Below the pieces are notes generated by a model. It had not been told where the DNA came from, did no database searches, and saw only the letters and a program-made list of their open reading frames with translations. From Rhodococcus ruber (lineage in GTDB: Bacteria; Actinomycetota; Actinomycetes; Mycobacteriales; Mycobacteriaceae), in assembly GCF_027270735.1 (NCBI RefSeq), contig NZ_JAPWIJ010000008.1, positions 186,001-250,000 on the forward strand: a stretch of 64,000 nt of DNA, read 5' to 3'. The translations under genes were made by a program, and so were the position numbers. Shown here in pieces: positions 14,709 through 23,728 of this stretch. Numbering within the stretch: position 1 is the stretch's first letter; each line of letters begins with the position of its first letter.

Positions 14709-15704
14709 ATGTTCGGCGTGCGGCCGGTTCTGGTGGTGATCGCAGTTCTGCTCACCTTCGTAGCGGGCGTGCCCGCCGCTGCTCAAGACATCGACACTGA
14801 CAATCCTGCACCGAGCCAGCCGGCGCGTATCGAGAACCGAATCGATACCGGGCCGACGCTGACGTGGCTGTCGGTGTACTCGCCGAGCATGGATCGGACC
14901 ATCGAGGTGCAGGTTCTGACTCCCGCGGAGCGTAAAGGCCCGCGCCCGACGCTGTACATGCTCAGCGGATCCGGGGAGAACGAACCGTCGAGCAGCATCT
15001 GGCTTCGCAAGGGCAACGCGGCGGAGTTCTTCCGTGACAAGAACGTCAACGTGGTTCTCCCGCTTGCCGGTCCAGCGAGCTTCTACACCGACTGGGAGAA
15101 CGACGACCCCCGCCTCGGCCGCTATCGATTCGAAACCTTCCTGACGCAGGAGCTTCCGCCGTTGATCGACGCGGAGTTCGAGGGCAACGGCAGAGACGGT
15201 GTGGCGGGCCTGTCGATGGGCGCTCAGTCCGCGATGATGCTGGCCGCCCGAAACCCGGACAAGTACTCGGCCGTCGCGGCGTACAGCGGGTGCTTCTTAT
15301 CCGAGGGCATACTGGGGCAAACCCTCATGCGAAGCATCGTCGCCGGTTACGGCGGCAACGCGAACAATATGCTCGGTGGGCCCCTCAACGCGGGCTGGGC
15401 CGCTCACGACCTGCTGTTGAACGCAGAAGCGCTGCGCGGAAAGTCCATTTACCTCTTTTCCGCCAGCGGCCTCCCCGGTCCGCACGAGCGGTACGAGACG
15501 CTCGAAGACCTGGACACGCTGGTGATCGGCGGGGCGATCGAAGTAGGCACCGATTTCTGCACGCGCCTGCTGCGCGACAAGCTCGTCGAGCTGAACATTC
15601 CGGCCACGTTCGATCTGGGCAGCCCTGGTACGCACTCGTGGCCGTACTGGGCCGACCAGCTTGCAAGGAGCTGGCCGACGCTGGCCGCGGGGCTCGAGCC
15701 GTGA
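14709..15704 (+). CDS. Antigen 85-type mycolyltransferase / esterase, secreted
   Basis: A 331-residue protein. The ATG at 14709 begins a clear signal peptide (hydrophobic core, then Ala-x-Ala cut near residue 23), so the longer upstream frame was dropped. The alpha/beta hydrolase fold shows the nucleophile elbow Gly-Leu-Ser-Met-Gly with Ser169 and the terminal His309-Ser-Trp. Tyr-Ser-Pro-Ser-Met-Asp and the Phe-Tyr-Thr-Asp-Trp strand are typical of the Fbp/Cmt family. It transfers mycolic acids onto trehalose or arabinogalactan outside the cell membrane. It is the first chromosomal gene after the element, so it would follow ychF directly in an empty site. Confidence 0.9.
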   Translation: MFGVRPVLVVIAVLLTFVAGVPAAAQDIDTDNPAPSQPARIENRIDTGPTLTWLSVYSPSMDRTIEVQVLTPAERKGPRPTLYMLSGSGENEPSSSIWLRKGNAAEFFRDKNVNVVLPLAGPASFYTDWENDDPRLGRYRFETFLTQELPPLIDAEFEGNGRDGVAGLSMGAQSAMMLAARNPDKYSAVAAYSGCFLSEGILGQTLMRSIVAGYGGNANNMLGGPLNAGWAAHDLLLNAEALRGKSIYLFSASGLPGPHERYETLEDLDTLVIGGAIEVGTDFCTRLLRDKLVELNIPATFDLGSPGTHSWPYWADQLARSWPTLAAGLEP

Positions 15705-15916
15705 GCTTGTTCGCGGCTCAGTAGTTACCCCGCGAAAGTCCAGCAGGTTCACGCGGATCGATCCGTTCGTACTCCGCAGTACCGCCACACCTGGTCGTAT
15801 TCCTGGCTCAGCATGGCATCGGCGAGATGGCTGTCGGTAATTTGCCGTCGAGCGTGGTCGTCTGCGCCGCCCATCGAACTTGGCTACGCTCCGAATCAGA
15901 CGATAGGAGAACGTGG

Positions 15917-16534
15917 ATGGGTCTGCAGGAACTCGAGGCATTGGTGCACCGAACGGCCACTGCTGGGGAACCTTTCGAGCGTGGAGCCGATGAGGCGGAG
16001 CAGGCATATCTGTCCTTGCTTGCGGCTCGGCCGAGTACGAAGCTGATCTGTGAGGTCGGGTTCAATGCCGGCTTTTCGAGCTGGGCTTTTCTCTCCACGT
16101 CAGCCGACGTGACCGTCGTGTCCTTCGACTTGGCCGCGTACACCTACAGTGCCGCCGCGAAAGCCCATATCGACGAACACTTTCCGGGCCGTCACACCCT
16201 GATCCAGGGCGACTCGCACACCACCATCGCCGCATACGCGAAGGAACACCCGGACATCCGATTCGATGTCATCTTTATCGACGGTGACCATTCGGTGGAA
16301 GGTGCCCGCGCAGACCTCGACGATCTACGCGCGCTCGCCACCCCAGAGTCGGTGGTCGTCATGGACGACATCACTCCATGGCTTTGGTTCGGTGAAGGCC
16401 CGACCCAGGCCTGGCAGGAAGCAATCGACTCGGGCAAAATTCTACATACGCAGTACTTCCGCGACGGTGAATCTGTCGACACGGTGACCCCGCCGGCAGC
16501 CCGTGCCTGGGCCGAAGGCCGCTACCCGTTCTGA
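15917..16534 (+). CDS. Class I SAM-dependent methyltransferase
   Basis: A 205-residue protein. The ATG at 15917 has AGGAGA ten bases upstream. Motif I is Ile-Cys-Glu-Val-Gly-Phe-Asn-Ala-Gly-Phe-Ser-Ser; the next strand ends in Ser-Phe-Asp-Leu; and a Phe-Asp-Val-Ile-Phe-Ile-Asp-Gly-Asp-His stretch follows. This is the Methyltransf_24 pattern, often seen in O-methyltransferases. The acceptor cannot be told. It stands alone between convergent and divergent genes. Confidence 0.8.
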   Translation: MGLQELEALVHRTATAGEPFERGADEAEQAYLSLLAARPSTKLICEVGFNAGFSSWAFLSTSADVTVVSFDLAAYTYSAAAKAHIDEHFPGRHTLIQGDSHTTIAAYAKEHPDIRFDVIFIDGDHSVEGARADLDDLRALATPESVVVMDDITPWLWFGEGPTQAWQEAIDSGKILHTQYFRDGESVDTVTPPAARAWAEGRYPF

Positions 16535-16622
16535 CCGCCGCAGCCGGCTTGCAACTCGATGGTCACTACCGTGAAATAACGGTGAGCGCCAGCCGCATCC
16601 GCCGAACACGGCGACAGGTGGA

Positions 16623-17117
16623 TCAGCCGAAAATTCCGGCAAGGATGCGGTCGAGTCCGACCATGCCCACGTTGGAAGATCCTGCCGATCCTGTGGTCGG
16701 ATTCGTCGGAGTATCTATCGAGCCATCGACTACCACCCGGTCGGGACTGCCCTCGGGAGAGCCGCCGATCGTGGTGAATTCGGTTCCACTTTCGTTGTAG
16801 CAGGACCAGTAGACCTCGTACGTGCCCAGCTGAACCGGCCCAACCGTGATCGGTGGATTCGGCCCCGTGAACGAAACCGGCGTCGATGCGTCGGCAACAG
16901 CATCGCTCGTGGGGTCTTCCGGGTAGACCTCGTACCTGCAGAACGCGCCGGTGTACACGTCACTGGTCAAAGCGAACTGCAAGGAGATCAGGTCTCCCGA
17001 CGACGTAGCAGAAAGCGTGGCAGCTTCGGGTGCTGCTGAGGCTGGTGTGGCCAGCGCAAAGCTCAGTGGAACTGTGGCCACGATTCCCAGGATGGTGCGG
17101 GAAGTGTTCTTGTGCAC
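16623..17117 (-). CDS. Secreted hypothetical protein
   Basis: A 164-residue protein starting with GTG at 17117, behind AGGAG. The first 32 residues are a signal peptide with a Pro-Ala-Ser-Ala-Ala-Pro cut region. The mature part is rich in Ser, Thr, Gly and Pro with two Cys about 40 residues apart (Phe-Cys-Arg-Tyr-Glu-Val and Trp-Ser-Cys-Tyr) that may form a disulfide, and looks like one small beta domain. The C-terminus is hydrophobic (Val-Gly-Met-Val-Gly-Leu). No function is recognised. Confidence 0.7.
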   Translation of the reverse strand: MHKNTSRTILGIVATVPLSFALATPASAAPEAATLSATSSGDLISLQFALTSDVYTGAFCRYEVYPEDPTSDAVADASTPVSFTGPNPPITVGPVQLGTYEVYWSCYNESGTEFTTIGGSPEGSPDRVVVDGSIDTPTNPTTGSAGSSNVGMVGLDRILAGIFG

Positions 17118-17220
17118 GGTAGTCGACTCCTGTGAGCATTCCGGCCCCGACGCCGGGCCGCCCGGCAACCGAAGCCAGTAGACCACGCGCGTTCCCCTGT
17201 AGGTTGTCTTTGACTGATAT

Positions 17221-18393
17221 CTACTTCTTTCCCCGTAGCTTCTTCTCCAGCGGCGTGGGGAAGGACGGGACCACCGCGGTACCGTCGAGCAGGGTCGTGA
17301 GACGCTCGGCCTCTGCTGCAACGGTTTTCGATACCGTCGAACCGACGTCTTCGAGGAATTCGGTGGCCACCACCCCGGCCGAAGTCACGGTCCACCCCCC
17401 GACGATGCGACCCCCGGACCAGATGGTCGGACCGATGTTGCCGAAGGTGTCGAACAGTGGTGCCTTGTGATCGCCGAGATACCAGGTGCGATGTTTCCAT
17501 CCCATCGGTGTGGGATCCAGTGCCGGTAGCAGAATGACGCTCGTGCCGGCGGGCTTGTCGAAGGTGGTGCCGGTCAGCATGATTCCGTCGCCCTCCGTCA
17601 GTTCGACCGCCACGGTGTCGAGGCCCGAGACCGCCCCGCGAGTCTGTGTCTTGTTCCATCCCGTCCACCATTGCAAGTCGTCGAGCGTCGCCGGTCCGAA
17701 GACCTCGAGCCAGCGTCGGGCGAGTTCGGCGCGTGCCTCGGTTTCGTCGATGTCGGGAATTCCGTCCGGCCACCAGTGATCGATCGGTGCCCACGCATGC
17801 CGCCGAGAAGTCCAGGCTCCCCTCGGCTCGACGCGCACCAATTTTCCCTCGGCGGCCATCATCACCAGCACCTCGGAGGTGACGTACCGCTTGACGTCGT
17901 AGGCCTTGTCGGTCGTCGGCAGATATGCCGTCTTGAGGCCGGGAACTGCGGAAGAAAGTTCTGCTCCAGTCGCGGTTCCCATCGACCGTAACACCGTCTC
18001 GGTCTCCTGTTCGGTTGTAACGAGCCAGGATTCGACATCGTCGATCACCGGCTCGGTGGGCAACGTGGAGACTTGTTTGACCAAGCGTGCCCGCATGGTG
18101 CGCGCGACCCCGAGGCTCGCCGCAGCGTGAATCATCGGAACGTCGTCGTGCGCGACGACGAACATCGTGCGACGCATCGCCATCAGGCGGACGAGGCTTC
18201 GTCGTTCGTAGAGCGCGTCGCGCACATCGGACAGTCCCAGCGATCGAGCACGCGCCAATATCGAGAGGTACACCGACGCCGGGTCGGTGGCATGCAATGC
18301 GAGCAATGACGCCACAACGTCGTCGGCAGTCGAGGCACGGGAGAAGTGCTGCGCGACGAGCCGGTGTCGCCGCTGGGCGTCGGAGATCTTCAC
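17221..18393 (-). CDS. Winged-helix DNA-binding domain protein (HTH_42 family)
   Basis: A 390-residue protein. The GTG at 18393 lies four bases after the stop of the upstream phosphoesterase, so the two form an operon. The family pattern is visible: an N-terminal Leu-Leu-Ala-Leu-His-Ala-Thr-Asp-Pro-Ala-Ser-Val, an Arg-Arg-Thr-Met-Phe-Val-Val, and a Leu-Leu-Pro-Ala-Leu-Asp-Pro-Thr-Pro-Met-Gly-Trp near residue 300. Members include the YcaQ/AlkX DNA glycosylases, which unhook interstrand crosslinks and other bulky lesions, so DNA repair is possible. This actinobacterial branch is not well studied. Confidence 0.75.
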   Translation of the reverse strand: MKISDAQRRHRLVAQHFSRASTADDVVASLLALHATDPASVYLSILARARSLGLSDVRDALYERRSLVRLMAMRRTMFVVAHDDVPMIHAAASLGVARTMRARLVKQVSTLPTEPVIDDVESWLVTTEQETETVLRSMGTATGAELSSAVPGLKTAYLPTTDKAYDVKRYVTSEVLVMMAAEGKLVRVEPRGAWTSRRHAWAPIDHWWPDGIPDIDETEARAELARRWLEVFGPATLDDLQWWTGWNKTQTRGAVSGLDTVAVELTEGDGIMLTGTTFDKPAGTSVILLPALDPTPMGWKHRTWYLGDHKAPLFDTFGNIGPTIWSGGRIVGGWTVTSAGVVATEFLEDVGSTVSKTVAAEAERLTTLLDGTAVVPSFPTPLEKKLRGKK

Positions 18394-18397
18394 GCGC

Positions 18398-19165
18398 TCA
18401 GTGTGACGGCTGCTGAGGCTCAGGGCCGACAAAACCGGTCAGAAGAGCGTCGGCGATGGCGTTCATGCCGTGTGCGCGGGCATCGGCGGCAGCACCGACG
18501 TGGTCGTACTCGACCAGCTCGAACGAGACCGTCCAGCTGCCTCTGCCGTGATCGTTGAGTACTGCGTAGCGCGCATGCGGCGACCCGGATTCCATGACGT
18601 GCAGGTAGGGCTGATCGTCGTCGTACGCGGGGGTGCCGACGCTGCCCGGATTGATCACAAGGGTGCCGCTGGGAAGAGTCCACTGGCGCTGCAGATGGGT
18701 GTGCCCGCAGGCGATGACAGAGCGGTCCATGAAACCTGCTGCCCGGTCGAGGATTTCGTCCTCGGTTGCCTCGCGAGAGCCGTTGGCGTCCACCGAGTGC
18801 AGGAAATATTGCTGATCATCGGTGGGAGTTCCGTGCACTGCAAGGATTCCGTGACCCAGCTCGAGTGAGAACGGCAGCGAGCCCAGCCACTGTAGATGCT
18901 CCTCGTCGAGTCGATCATGGGCGTGCCGATCCCAACTACTCATGGACTCGGGATCCTGCTCGAGCAGATAGCGATCGTGATTTCCGGCGATGGTGGGAAA
19001 GTTCAGCGCCATGAGCCGGTCGGCAGTTCGACGCGGATGCAGGCCGCCGGACAGCAGATCGCCGAGGTTCACCACCGAGTCGACGCCTTGCCGTTCGATG
19101 TCGTCGAGGACGGCGTCGAGCGCCGCGATGTTGCCGTGAATATCGGCTATGAGAGCTACCCGCAC
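18398..19165 (-). CDS. Calcineurin-like metallophosphoesterase (YfcE type)
   Basis: About 255 residues from a GTG at 19165; another GTG two codons upstream is equally possible. Metal-binding motifs are in order: Asp-Ile-His-Gly-Asn, Asn-Leu-Gly-Asp, Ala-Gly-Asn-His-Asp, a Val-His-Gly-Thr-Pro and Cys-Gly-His-Thr-His. The last part has Ile-Asn-Pro-Gly-Ser-Val-Gly. This is the small phosphodiesterase class with broad in-vitro activity. The substrate is unknown. It is first in an operon with the HTH_42 gene. Confidence 0.85.
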   Translation of the reverse strand: MRVALIADIHGNIAALDAVLDDIERQGVDSVVNLGDLLSGGLHPRRTADRLMALNFPTIAGNHDRYLLEQDPESMSSWDRHAHDRLDEEHLQWLGSLPFSLELGHGILAVHGTPTDDQQYFLHSVDANGSREATEDEILDRAAGFMDRSVIACGHTHLQRQWTLPSGTLVINPGSVGTPAYDDDQPYLHVMESGSPHARYAVLNDHGRGSWTVSFELVEYDHVGAAADARAHGMNAIADALLTGFVGPEPQQPSH

Positions 19166-19335
19166 AACCACAGGATCGCAGCGCGGGCATACGACTGCAA
19201 CACGGGCAGCCACGGCGAGCATTGGAGATCTCGCCCTCGGATCTCCGCCTTCGGTGGGTGATTTCTCCATAGACCCTCGCCCGGCAGGGTCATACTGTGG
19301 TCCAGGTCACTTTCGCTCTAGGGAAAGCCGAGCCC

Positions 19336-20679
19336 ATGCCTGAAGTCACGTCGAAGCCCGAGATCGAAACGAGGGTGGTCAAGAAGGTCGCCCGACGCAT
19401 CATTCCGTTTCTCGGGTTGGCCTACTTCGTCAACTATCTGGATCGCACCAACATCGGTCTCGCCAAGCTGACCATGAGCGACGAATTGGGCCTCACCGAA
19501 ACGATGTTCGGCCTGGCGTCGGGACTGTTCTTCATCGGTTACCTGCTGTTCGAGGTGCCCAGCAATTTGGCGCTGCACAAATTCGGTGCCCGACGGTGGA
19601 TCGCCCGCATCATGGTGTCGTGGGGAATCGTGGCCGCCGCCATGGCATTCGTGCCGACGGCAGGGTGGCTGTACGGGCTACGGATTCTTCTCGGCATCGC
19701 CGAGGCCGGCTTCTTCCCTGGTGTGCTGCTGTACATGACGATGTGGTTTCCGCGCGCCTACCGAGTCCGATTGATGGGCCTGTTCATGCTGGCGCTGCCG
19801 GTCTCCTCGGCACTCGGTGCGCCCCTGTCGAGTGCGATCATTCAGTACATGGACGGGCTGTTCGGGCTGTCGGGTTGGCGGGTGATGTTCCTCCTCGAGG
19901 GTATTCCTGCGATCCTGCTCGGAGTGGTCACCTGGTTCTATCTCACGGATCGACCGTCCCAGGCGAAGTGGCTCACTGTGGACGAGAAGAACTGGCTTAC
20001 CACCGAATTGGAGTCCGAGGACGCTGTGAAGGACGGGCACATCAGCGGCTCGGTCAAGCGCGCTCTCGGTGACGTCCGGGTCTGGATGCTCGGCCTGGTG
20101 TATTTCGGCATCACCTACGGTCTCTACTCCCTGAGTTTCTTTCTGCCCAGCATCGTCGCCGGATTCAAGCAGACGTTCGACACCGACTTCTCGCTCGTGA
20201 CGACGGGTCTCATCGTGGCCGTGCCGTTCGCGGTGGGCGCAGTGGCAATGGTGCTCTGGAGTCGACACTCGGACCGGACCGGTGAGCGCACCTGGCACGT
20301 CGCGATCCCCACCCTGATCGGTGCGATCTCCATCCCATTTGCGCTGTACATGGATTCACCGTTCACCACCATGATCGCGGTGACGGTCAACGCCGTGGGA
20401 GTGTTCTGCGCGCTCCCCGTGTTCTGGTACCTGCCCAGTACGTTCCTCACCGGCGCAGGCGCAGCAGCGGGAATCGCGATCATCAACTCGGTCGGCAACA
20501 CCTCGGGCTTCGGTGCCCCGTACGTGACGGGGTGGCTGCTCGACGCTACCGGCAACGCCAAGGCCGGGTTGTGGGTCGTCGGCGGTGTCATGCTCATGGC
20601 GGTCGTACTGGTGATCGCGCTGCGCAGCCGCATGGGAGTGCGCTCCGAGAGCAATACGGAAGTGCCGGTGGCGCACTGA
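19336..20679 (+). CDS. MFS transporter, anion:cation symporter (ACS/D-galactonate) family
   Basis: A 447-residue membrane protein with about 12 hydrophobic segments. AGGGAAAG precedes the ATG at 19336. The family signature Tyr-Phe-Val-Asn-Tyr-Leu-Asp-Arg-Thr-Asn-Ile-Gly is in the first segment, and a Gly-Tyr-Leu-Leu-Phe-Glu-Val-Pro-Ser-Asn in the second. A Gly-Ile-Ala-Glu-Ala-Gly-Phe-Phe-Pro-Gly motif completes the ACS pattern. Known members import organic anions such as sugar acids, tartrate or phthalate. No catabolic genes adjoin it, so the substrate is open. Confidence 0.85.
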   Translation: MPEVTSKPEIETRVVKKVARRIIPFLGLAYFVNYLDRTNIGLAKLTMSDELGLTETMFGLASGLFFIGYLLFEVPSNLALHKFGARRWIARIMVSWGIVAAAMAFVPTAGWLYGLRILLGIAEAGFFPGVLLYMTMWFPRAYRVRLMGLFMLALPVSSALGAPLSSAIIQYMDGLFGLSGWRVMFLLEGIPAILLGVVTWFYLTDRPSQAKWLTVDEKNWLTTELESEDAVKDGHISGSVKRALGDVRVWMLGLVYFGITYGLYSLSFFLPSIVAGFKQTFDTDFSLVTTGLIVAVPFAVGAVAMVLWSRHSDRTGERTWHVAIPTLIGAISIPFALYMDSPFTTMIAVTVNAVGVFCALPVFWYLPSTFLTGAGAAAGIAIINSVGNTSGFGAPYVTGWLLDATGNAKAGLWVVGGVMLMAVVLVIALRSRMGVRSESNTEVPVAH

Positions 20680-20699
20680 ACACCGGACATACTCGACAG

Positions 20700-21338
20700 A
20701 TGGCGAGTCGCGGGCGGGTCCGGAGCTGGGAGATTCTCGGGATGGAGGGCGTGATCGATTCCGACGACACCCCGGGCGGAAGTTGGACGCCGCGGGCATC
20801 CGTCGTTGTTCACGGATTGCCTGTTCTCACTCCAGGCGAGGAGGTGGAGTTCGAGTGGCAGCACCAGGAAGAACCTCGGTACGGGTACAGCTTCTTCACA
20901 GTTCGCGCGTGGCCCCTGGGCGCCGAGCCGGTCGCACAGTCGGATCGTCCGATGTCCGGTGCTTGGGATATTGCCCCTGACGGCACCGTCACCGAAGTGA
21001 CAGATCTGGATGGGGAAGAACCGATTCGGGTTGGAACGTGGTCCGTCGGAGTGGTGTCCGTGTGGAACGGCGAAGAGAGTTGGGGCGTCATCGATTCCGA
21101 GGACACTTTAGGTGGATGCTGGGCATTCTTCAGTGCCCTTCATCCAGACGAAGTCATCGACTCTCGATCGGTAGGAGGTTTCAGCATCGGTGGAGGTCAG
21201 TCCAATCTCGAAGTAGGCGAGCAGGTCGACTTCGAGTGGGAGCCTGCTATCGATCAGGACGGCTATCGGTTTCGTGCGATCAAGGTCCGGCCGCGTCGCG
21301 AGATTCCGCCGTGGCGGATCAAGCGATTCGAAGGCTGA
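20700..21338 (+). CDS. Protein with two tandem cold-shock-like domains
   Basis: A 212-residue protein from an ATG at 20700. It shows internal duplication. One half has Gly-Val-Ile-Asp-Ser-Asp-Asp-Thr-Pro-Gly-Gly-Ser-Trp, Val-Glu-Phe-Glu-Trp and a Tyr-Ser-Phe strand. The other has Gly-Val-Ile-Asp-Ser-Glu-Asp-Thr-Leu-Gly-Gly-Cys-Trp-Ala-Phe-Phe-Ser, Val-Asp-Phe-Glu-Trp and Asp-Gly-Tyr-Arg-Phe-Arg-Ala. These match the order of a cold-shock domain, though RNP1 (Lys-Gly-Phe-Gly-Phe-Ile) is replaced by Gly-x-Trp-x-x-Phe-Phe in the second half only. Nucleic-acid binding is inferred. The start has no strong ribosome binding site. Confidence 0.6.
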   Translation: MASRGRVRSWEILGMEGVIDSDDTPGGSWTPRASVVVHGLPVLTPGEEVEFEWQHQEEPRYGYSFFTVRAWPLGAEPVAQSDRPMSGAWDIAPDGTVTEVTDLDGEEPIRVGTWSVGVVSVWNGEESWGVIDSEDTLGGCWAFFSALHPDEVIDSRSVGGFSIGGGQSNLEVGEQVDFEWEPAIDQDGYRFRAIKVRPRREIPPWRIKRFEG

Positions 21339-21357
21339 CATCGCCCGCGTCGATGCG

Positions 21358-21768
21358 TCAGGACACCTTTCTGGCTTCGTCGCCTGGGGCGGTTCGCTGG
21401 AACAACGCGGTAATGGATCCGACAACCGCCATGGGAAGTGCGAGAACAAGCACGTTCGAGTAGGAGTCGGACGTCACGAACACGACCCCGGCGATGAGCA
21501 GGACAACGAGGGTGGCGACGGCGAACCAGGAAACCCACTGACGCAGTGCTATCGCTGCCACCGCAGGTGGCGTGGTGAGCAACAGTCCCACGACAACCAG
21601 TGGCCACACCCCAAGCACCTCGATGGCTCGGTCATCGCAGTGGTAGGAACCGCCCTCGCCGATCTTGGAGCACGCCATCGATACGTCGAACATTCTCAGC
21701 GACAACCCGTTCCACGCGGTGAAAGCCAACGCCGCTACGGCGAGGGCCCACCACACCGACCGCAACAT
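21358..21768 (-). CDS. Small integral membrane protein
   Basis: A 136-residue protein with four hydrophobic segments, near residues 5-22, 52-73, 78-96 and 103-120. Two Cys lie in the first external loop (Ala-Cys-Ser-Lys and His-Cys-Asp-Asp) and could be bridged. It converges on the tandem cold-shock gene, 20 bases apart. No family is recognised. Confidence 0.6.
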   Translation of the reverse strand: MLRSVWWALAVAALAFTAWNGLSLRMFDVSMACSKIGEGGSYHCDDRAIEVLGVWPLVVVGLLLTTPPAVAAIALRQWVSWFAVATLVVLLIAGVVFVTSDSYSNVLVLALPMAVVGSITALFQRTAPGDEARKVS

Positions 21769-21979
21769 GCCCGCAGCCTAGCCTTCGTACGTGGACGGAT
21801 GGCAATGTCAACCATCGAACACCGACCAGTACTCCGTTTTCCGCAGTTCGGTCGAGTTCGGTCCACCCGGTGGGTAACGTAGACCCGAAATCCATGGTCA
21901 GCTCGGGCGTCAGCGGTCTATCGTTCCAGGCCCGGGAGACTGCGGCTCGACAGGAAGTGGAAGGGGTGACGGATTCTTG

Positions 21980-22300
21980 GTGCTCGCACTGTGGTTGATC
22001 ACGTTCGCTGTTCTGTTCCACATCGTGGCAGCTCGGATCGCATCTCGAGAAAACTACGGCCGCAGGTTGCCCACAGTGAACGGCTCGTATCCGGTCAGAC
22101 CTGCCCGGCGTGCCCGCCGCGCCCAGGCTGCCGGATGGATTCTGAGTATCTTCGGAGCGATACAGCTCGGCAATCATTTCTGGCTGACCGAGCCGTGGTT
22201 GGCGATGGGTCTTGTGGTGGCCGTTCTCTTGCTGGTCAACGGCCTGCCGAGTCTGCTGGTGACCGCGCTGCACAACGGCAGTCTGCGTACGCAACAGTAA
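21980..22300 (+). CDS. Small membrane protein
   Basis: A 106-residue protein starting with GTG at 21980; a TTG one codon earlier is an alternative. Three hydrophobic segments are seen: residues 1-20, about 50-68 and about 72-95. A basic loop (Arg-Arg-Ala-Arg-Arg-Ala) lies between the first two. The gene ends six bases before the convergent oxidase gene. No function is recognised. Confidence 0.55.
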   Translation: MLALWLITFAVLFHIVAARIASRENYGRRLPTVNGSYPVRPARRARRAQAAGWILSIFGAIQLGNHFWLTEPWLAMGLVVAVLLLVNGLPSLLVTALHNGSLRTQQ

Positions 22301-22305
22301 GGCCA

Positions 22306-23679
22306 TCAGGACGCGAACACCTTGCCCGGGTTCAGAATTCCGTGTGGATCCAGTGCCTGTTTCACCGCGCGGTGCATGTCCAACACCACCGGATCGAGTT
22401 CTTGTACCAAGCCGTCCATCTTGAGTAGCCCCACTCCGTGCTCGCCGGTCACGGTGCCGCCGAGTTCCAGAGCAGCGTCGATGATCTCGGCAAAGGCGGC
22501 CTGTGCTCGCTCGCGGGCCGGAAGGTCGTCGTGCGGAGTGATGAGCAGCGGGTGCAGGTTTCCGTCACCGGCGTGTGCGATGTTGGCAATCGTCGTCTCG
22601 TATCGAAGGCCGATCTGCTCGATACGTGAAAGCATCTCGGGCACATGCTTCTTCGGCACACACACGTCCTCGGTCAACACCGGGCCCAGGCGCTCCATCG
22701 CCGGATACGCCAACCGGCGGGCGGCGAACAGCGCGTCGGCCTCCTCCTGATCGGTCGAGACCGCAGACCACGTGGCCCCGGCCTCGTCGAAGCACGAGAG
22801 CATCTTCTCGGCTTCCTGGTCTCCGATGAGCCCTGGATCGTCGATCCGCCCGAGCAACACCACATTCGCCTCGACCGAGAGACCCATGTTCTTCCAGGCG
22901 TCGACGGCGATGAGGCACTGTTTGTCGATCAGCTCCAACGCAGATGGTGTCAATCCGGCCGCGGCAACCGCGGCGACGGCACGCCCGGCATCGACGATCG
23001 AATCGAAGTAGCCCGCAACGGTCCGCTGCGGATCCTGGAGCGGGCGCAGCTTGAGGGTCACCTCGGTGATGATGCCGAGGGTGCCCTCCGATCCGACCAT
23101 CAGACCTGCAAGGTCGTAGCCCGCAACACCTTTCGCGGTCTTGCGCCCGAGCCTCACCAGTTCTCCGGTTCCGGTGACCACCTGCATCCCCATGACGTAA
23201 TCGCGGGTGACGCCGTACTTCACGCAGCACAGTCCGCCGGCGTTGGTGGCGACGTTGCCGCCGATGGTCGACCACGGCGCGCTGGCCGGATCCGGTGGGT
23301 ACCAGAGACCCTGTTCGGCGACCGCTGCCCGCAAGTGATCGTTGACCACTCCCGGCTCGACGACGGCGTAACGCTCGAGCTGGTCGATCTCCTTGATCGC
23401 GTCCATGCCGTCCAGGGCGAGTACGACACATCCCTCGGTGGCGTTCGCGCCACCGGACAGTCCGGTGCCCGCCCCACGAGTGACGACGGGTGCGCCATGG
23501 GCCAGACACGCACGAACCACAGCCTGCACTTCTTCGGCGCTACGGGGCCGCACGACGGCAACAGGCACCGCAAATGGTGCCCATTCCGCCTCGTCGTGCT
23601 GGTACGACGCGATGACGTCGGGATCGACGACGACGCGGTCCGTGGGGAGCGAATTAGACAACTGTTCGACGAGCGACAT
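22306..23679 (-). CDS. FAD-linked oxidase, GlcD/D-lactate dehydrogenase type
   Basis: A 457-residue flavoprotein of the VAO/PCMH fold. The FAD-binding half has Val-Val-Arg-Pro, Thr-Arg-Gly-Ala-Gly-Thr-Gly-Leu-Ser-Gly-Gly-Ala and Ala-Thr-Asn-Ala-Gly-Gly. The C-terminal half has His-Ala-Gly-Asp-Gly-Asn-Leu-His and the closing Gly-Glu-His-Gly-Val-Gly. It oxidises a 2-hydroxy acid such as glycolate or D-lactate. No GlcE or GlcF subunit is next to it, so it acts alone or with distant partners. It shares a 49-base divergent region with the PucR gene, which probably controls it. Confidence 0.85.
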   Translation of the reverse strand: MSLVEQLSNSLPTDRVVVDPDVIASYQHDEAEWAPFAVPVAVVRPRSAEEVQAVVRACLAHGAPVVTRGAGTGLSGGANATEGCVVLALDGMDAIKEIDQLERYAVVEPGVVNDHLRAAVAEQGLWYPPDPASAPWSTIGGNVATNAGGLCCVKYGVTRDYVMGMQVVTGTGELVRLGRKTAKGVAGYDLAGLMVGSEGTLGIITEVTLKLRPLQDPQRTVAGYFDSIVDAGRAVAAVAAAGLTPSALELIDKQCLIAVDAWKNMGLSVEANVVLLGRIDDPGLIGDQEAEKMLSCFDEAGATWSAVSTDQEEADALFAARRLAYPAMERLGPVLTEDVCVPKKHVPEMLSRIEQIGLRYETTIANIAHAGDGNLHPLLITPHDDLPARERAQAAFAEIIDAALELGGTVTGEHGVGLLKMDGLVQELDPVVLDMHRAVKQALDPHGILNPGKVFAS

Positions 23680-23728
23680 ATCTCGACTCTAGCTGTGACC
23701 TGGGTCTCGGCCAATGTAGGTTTTCTCT

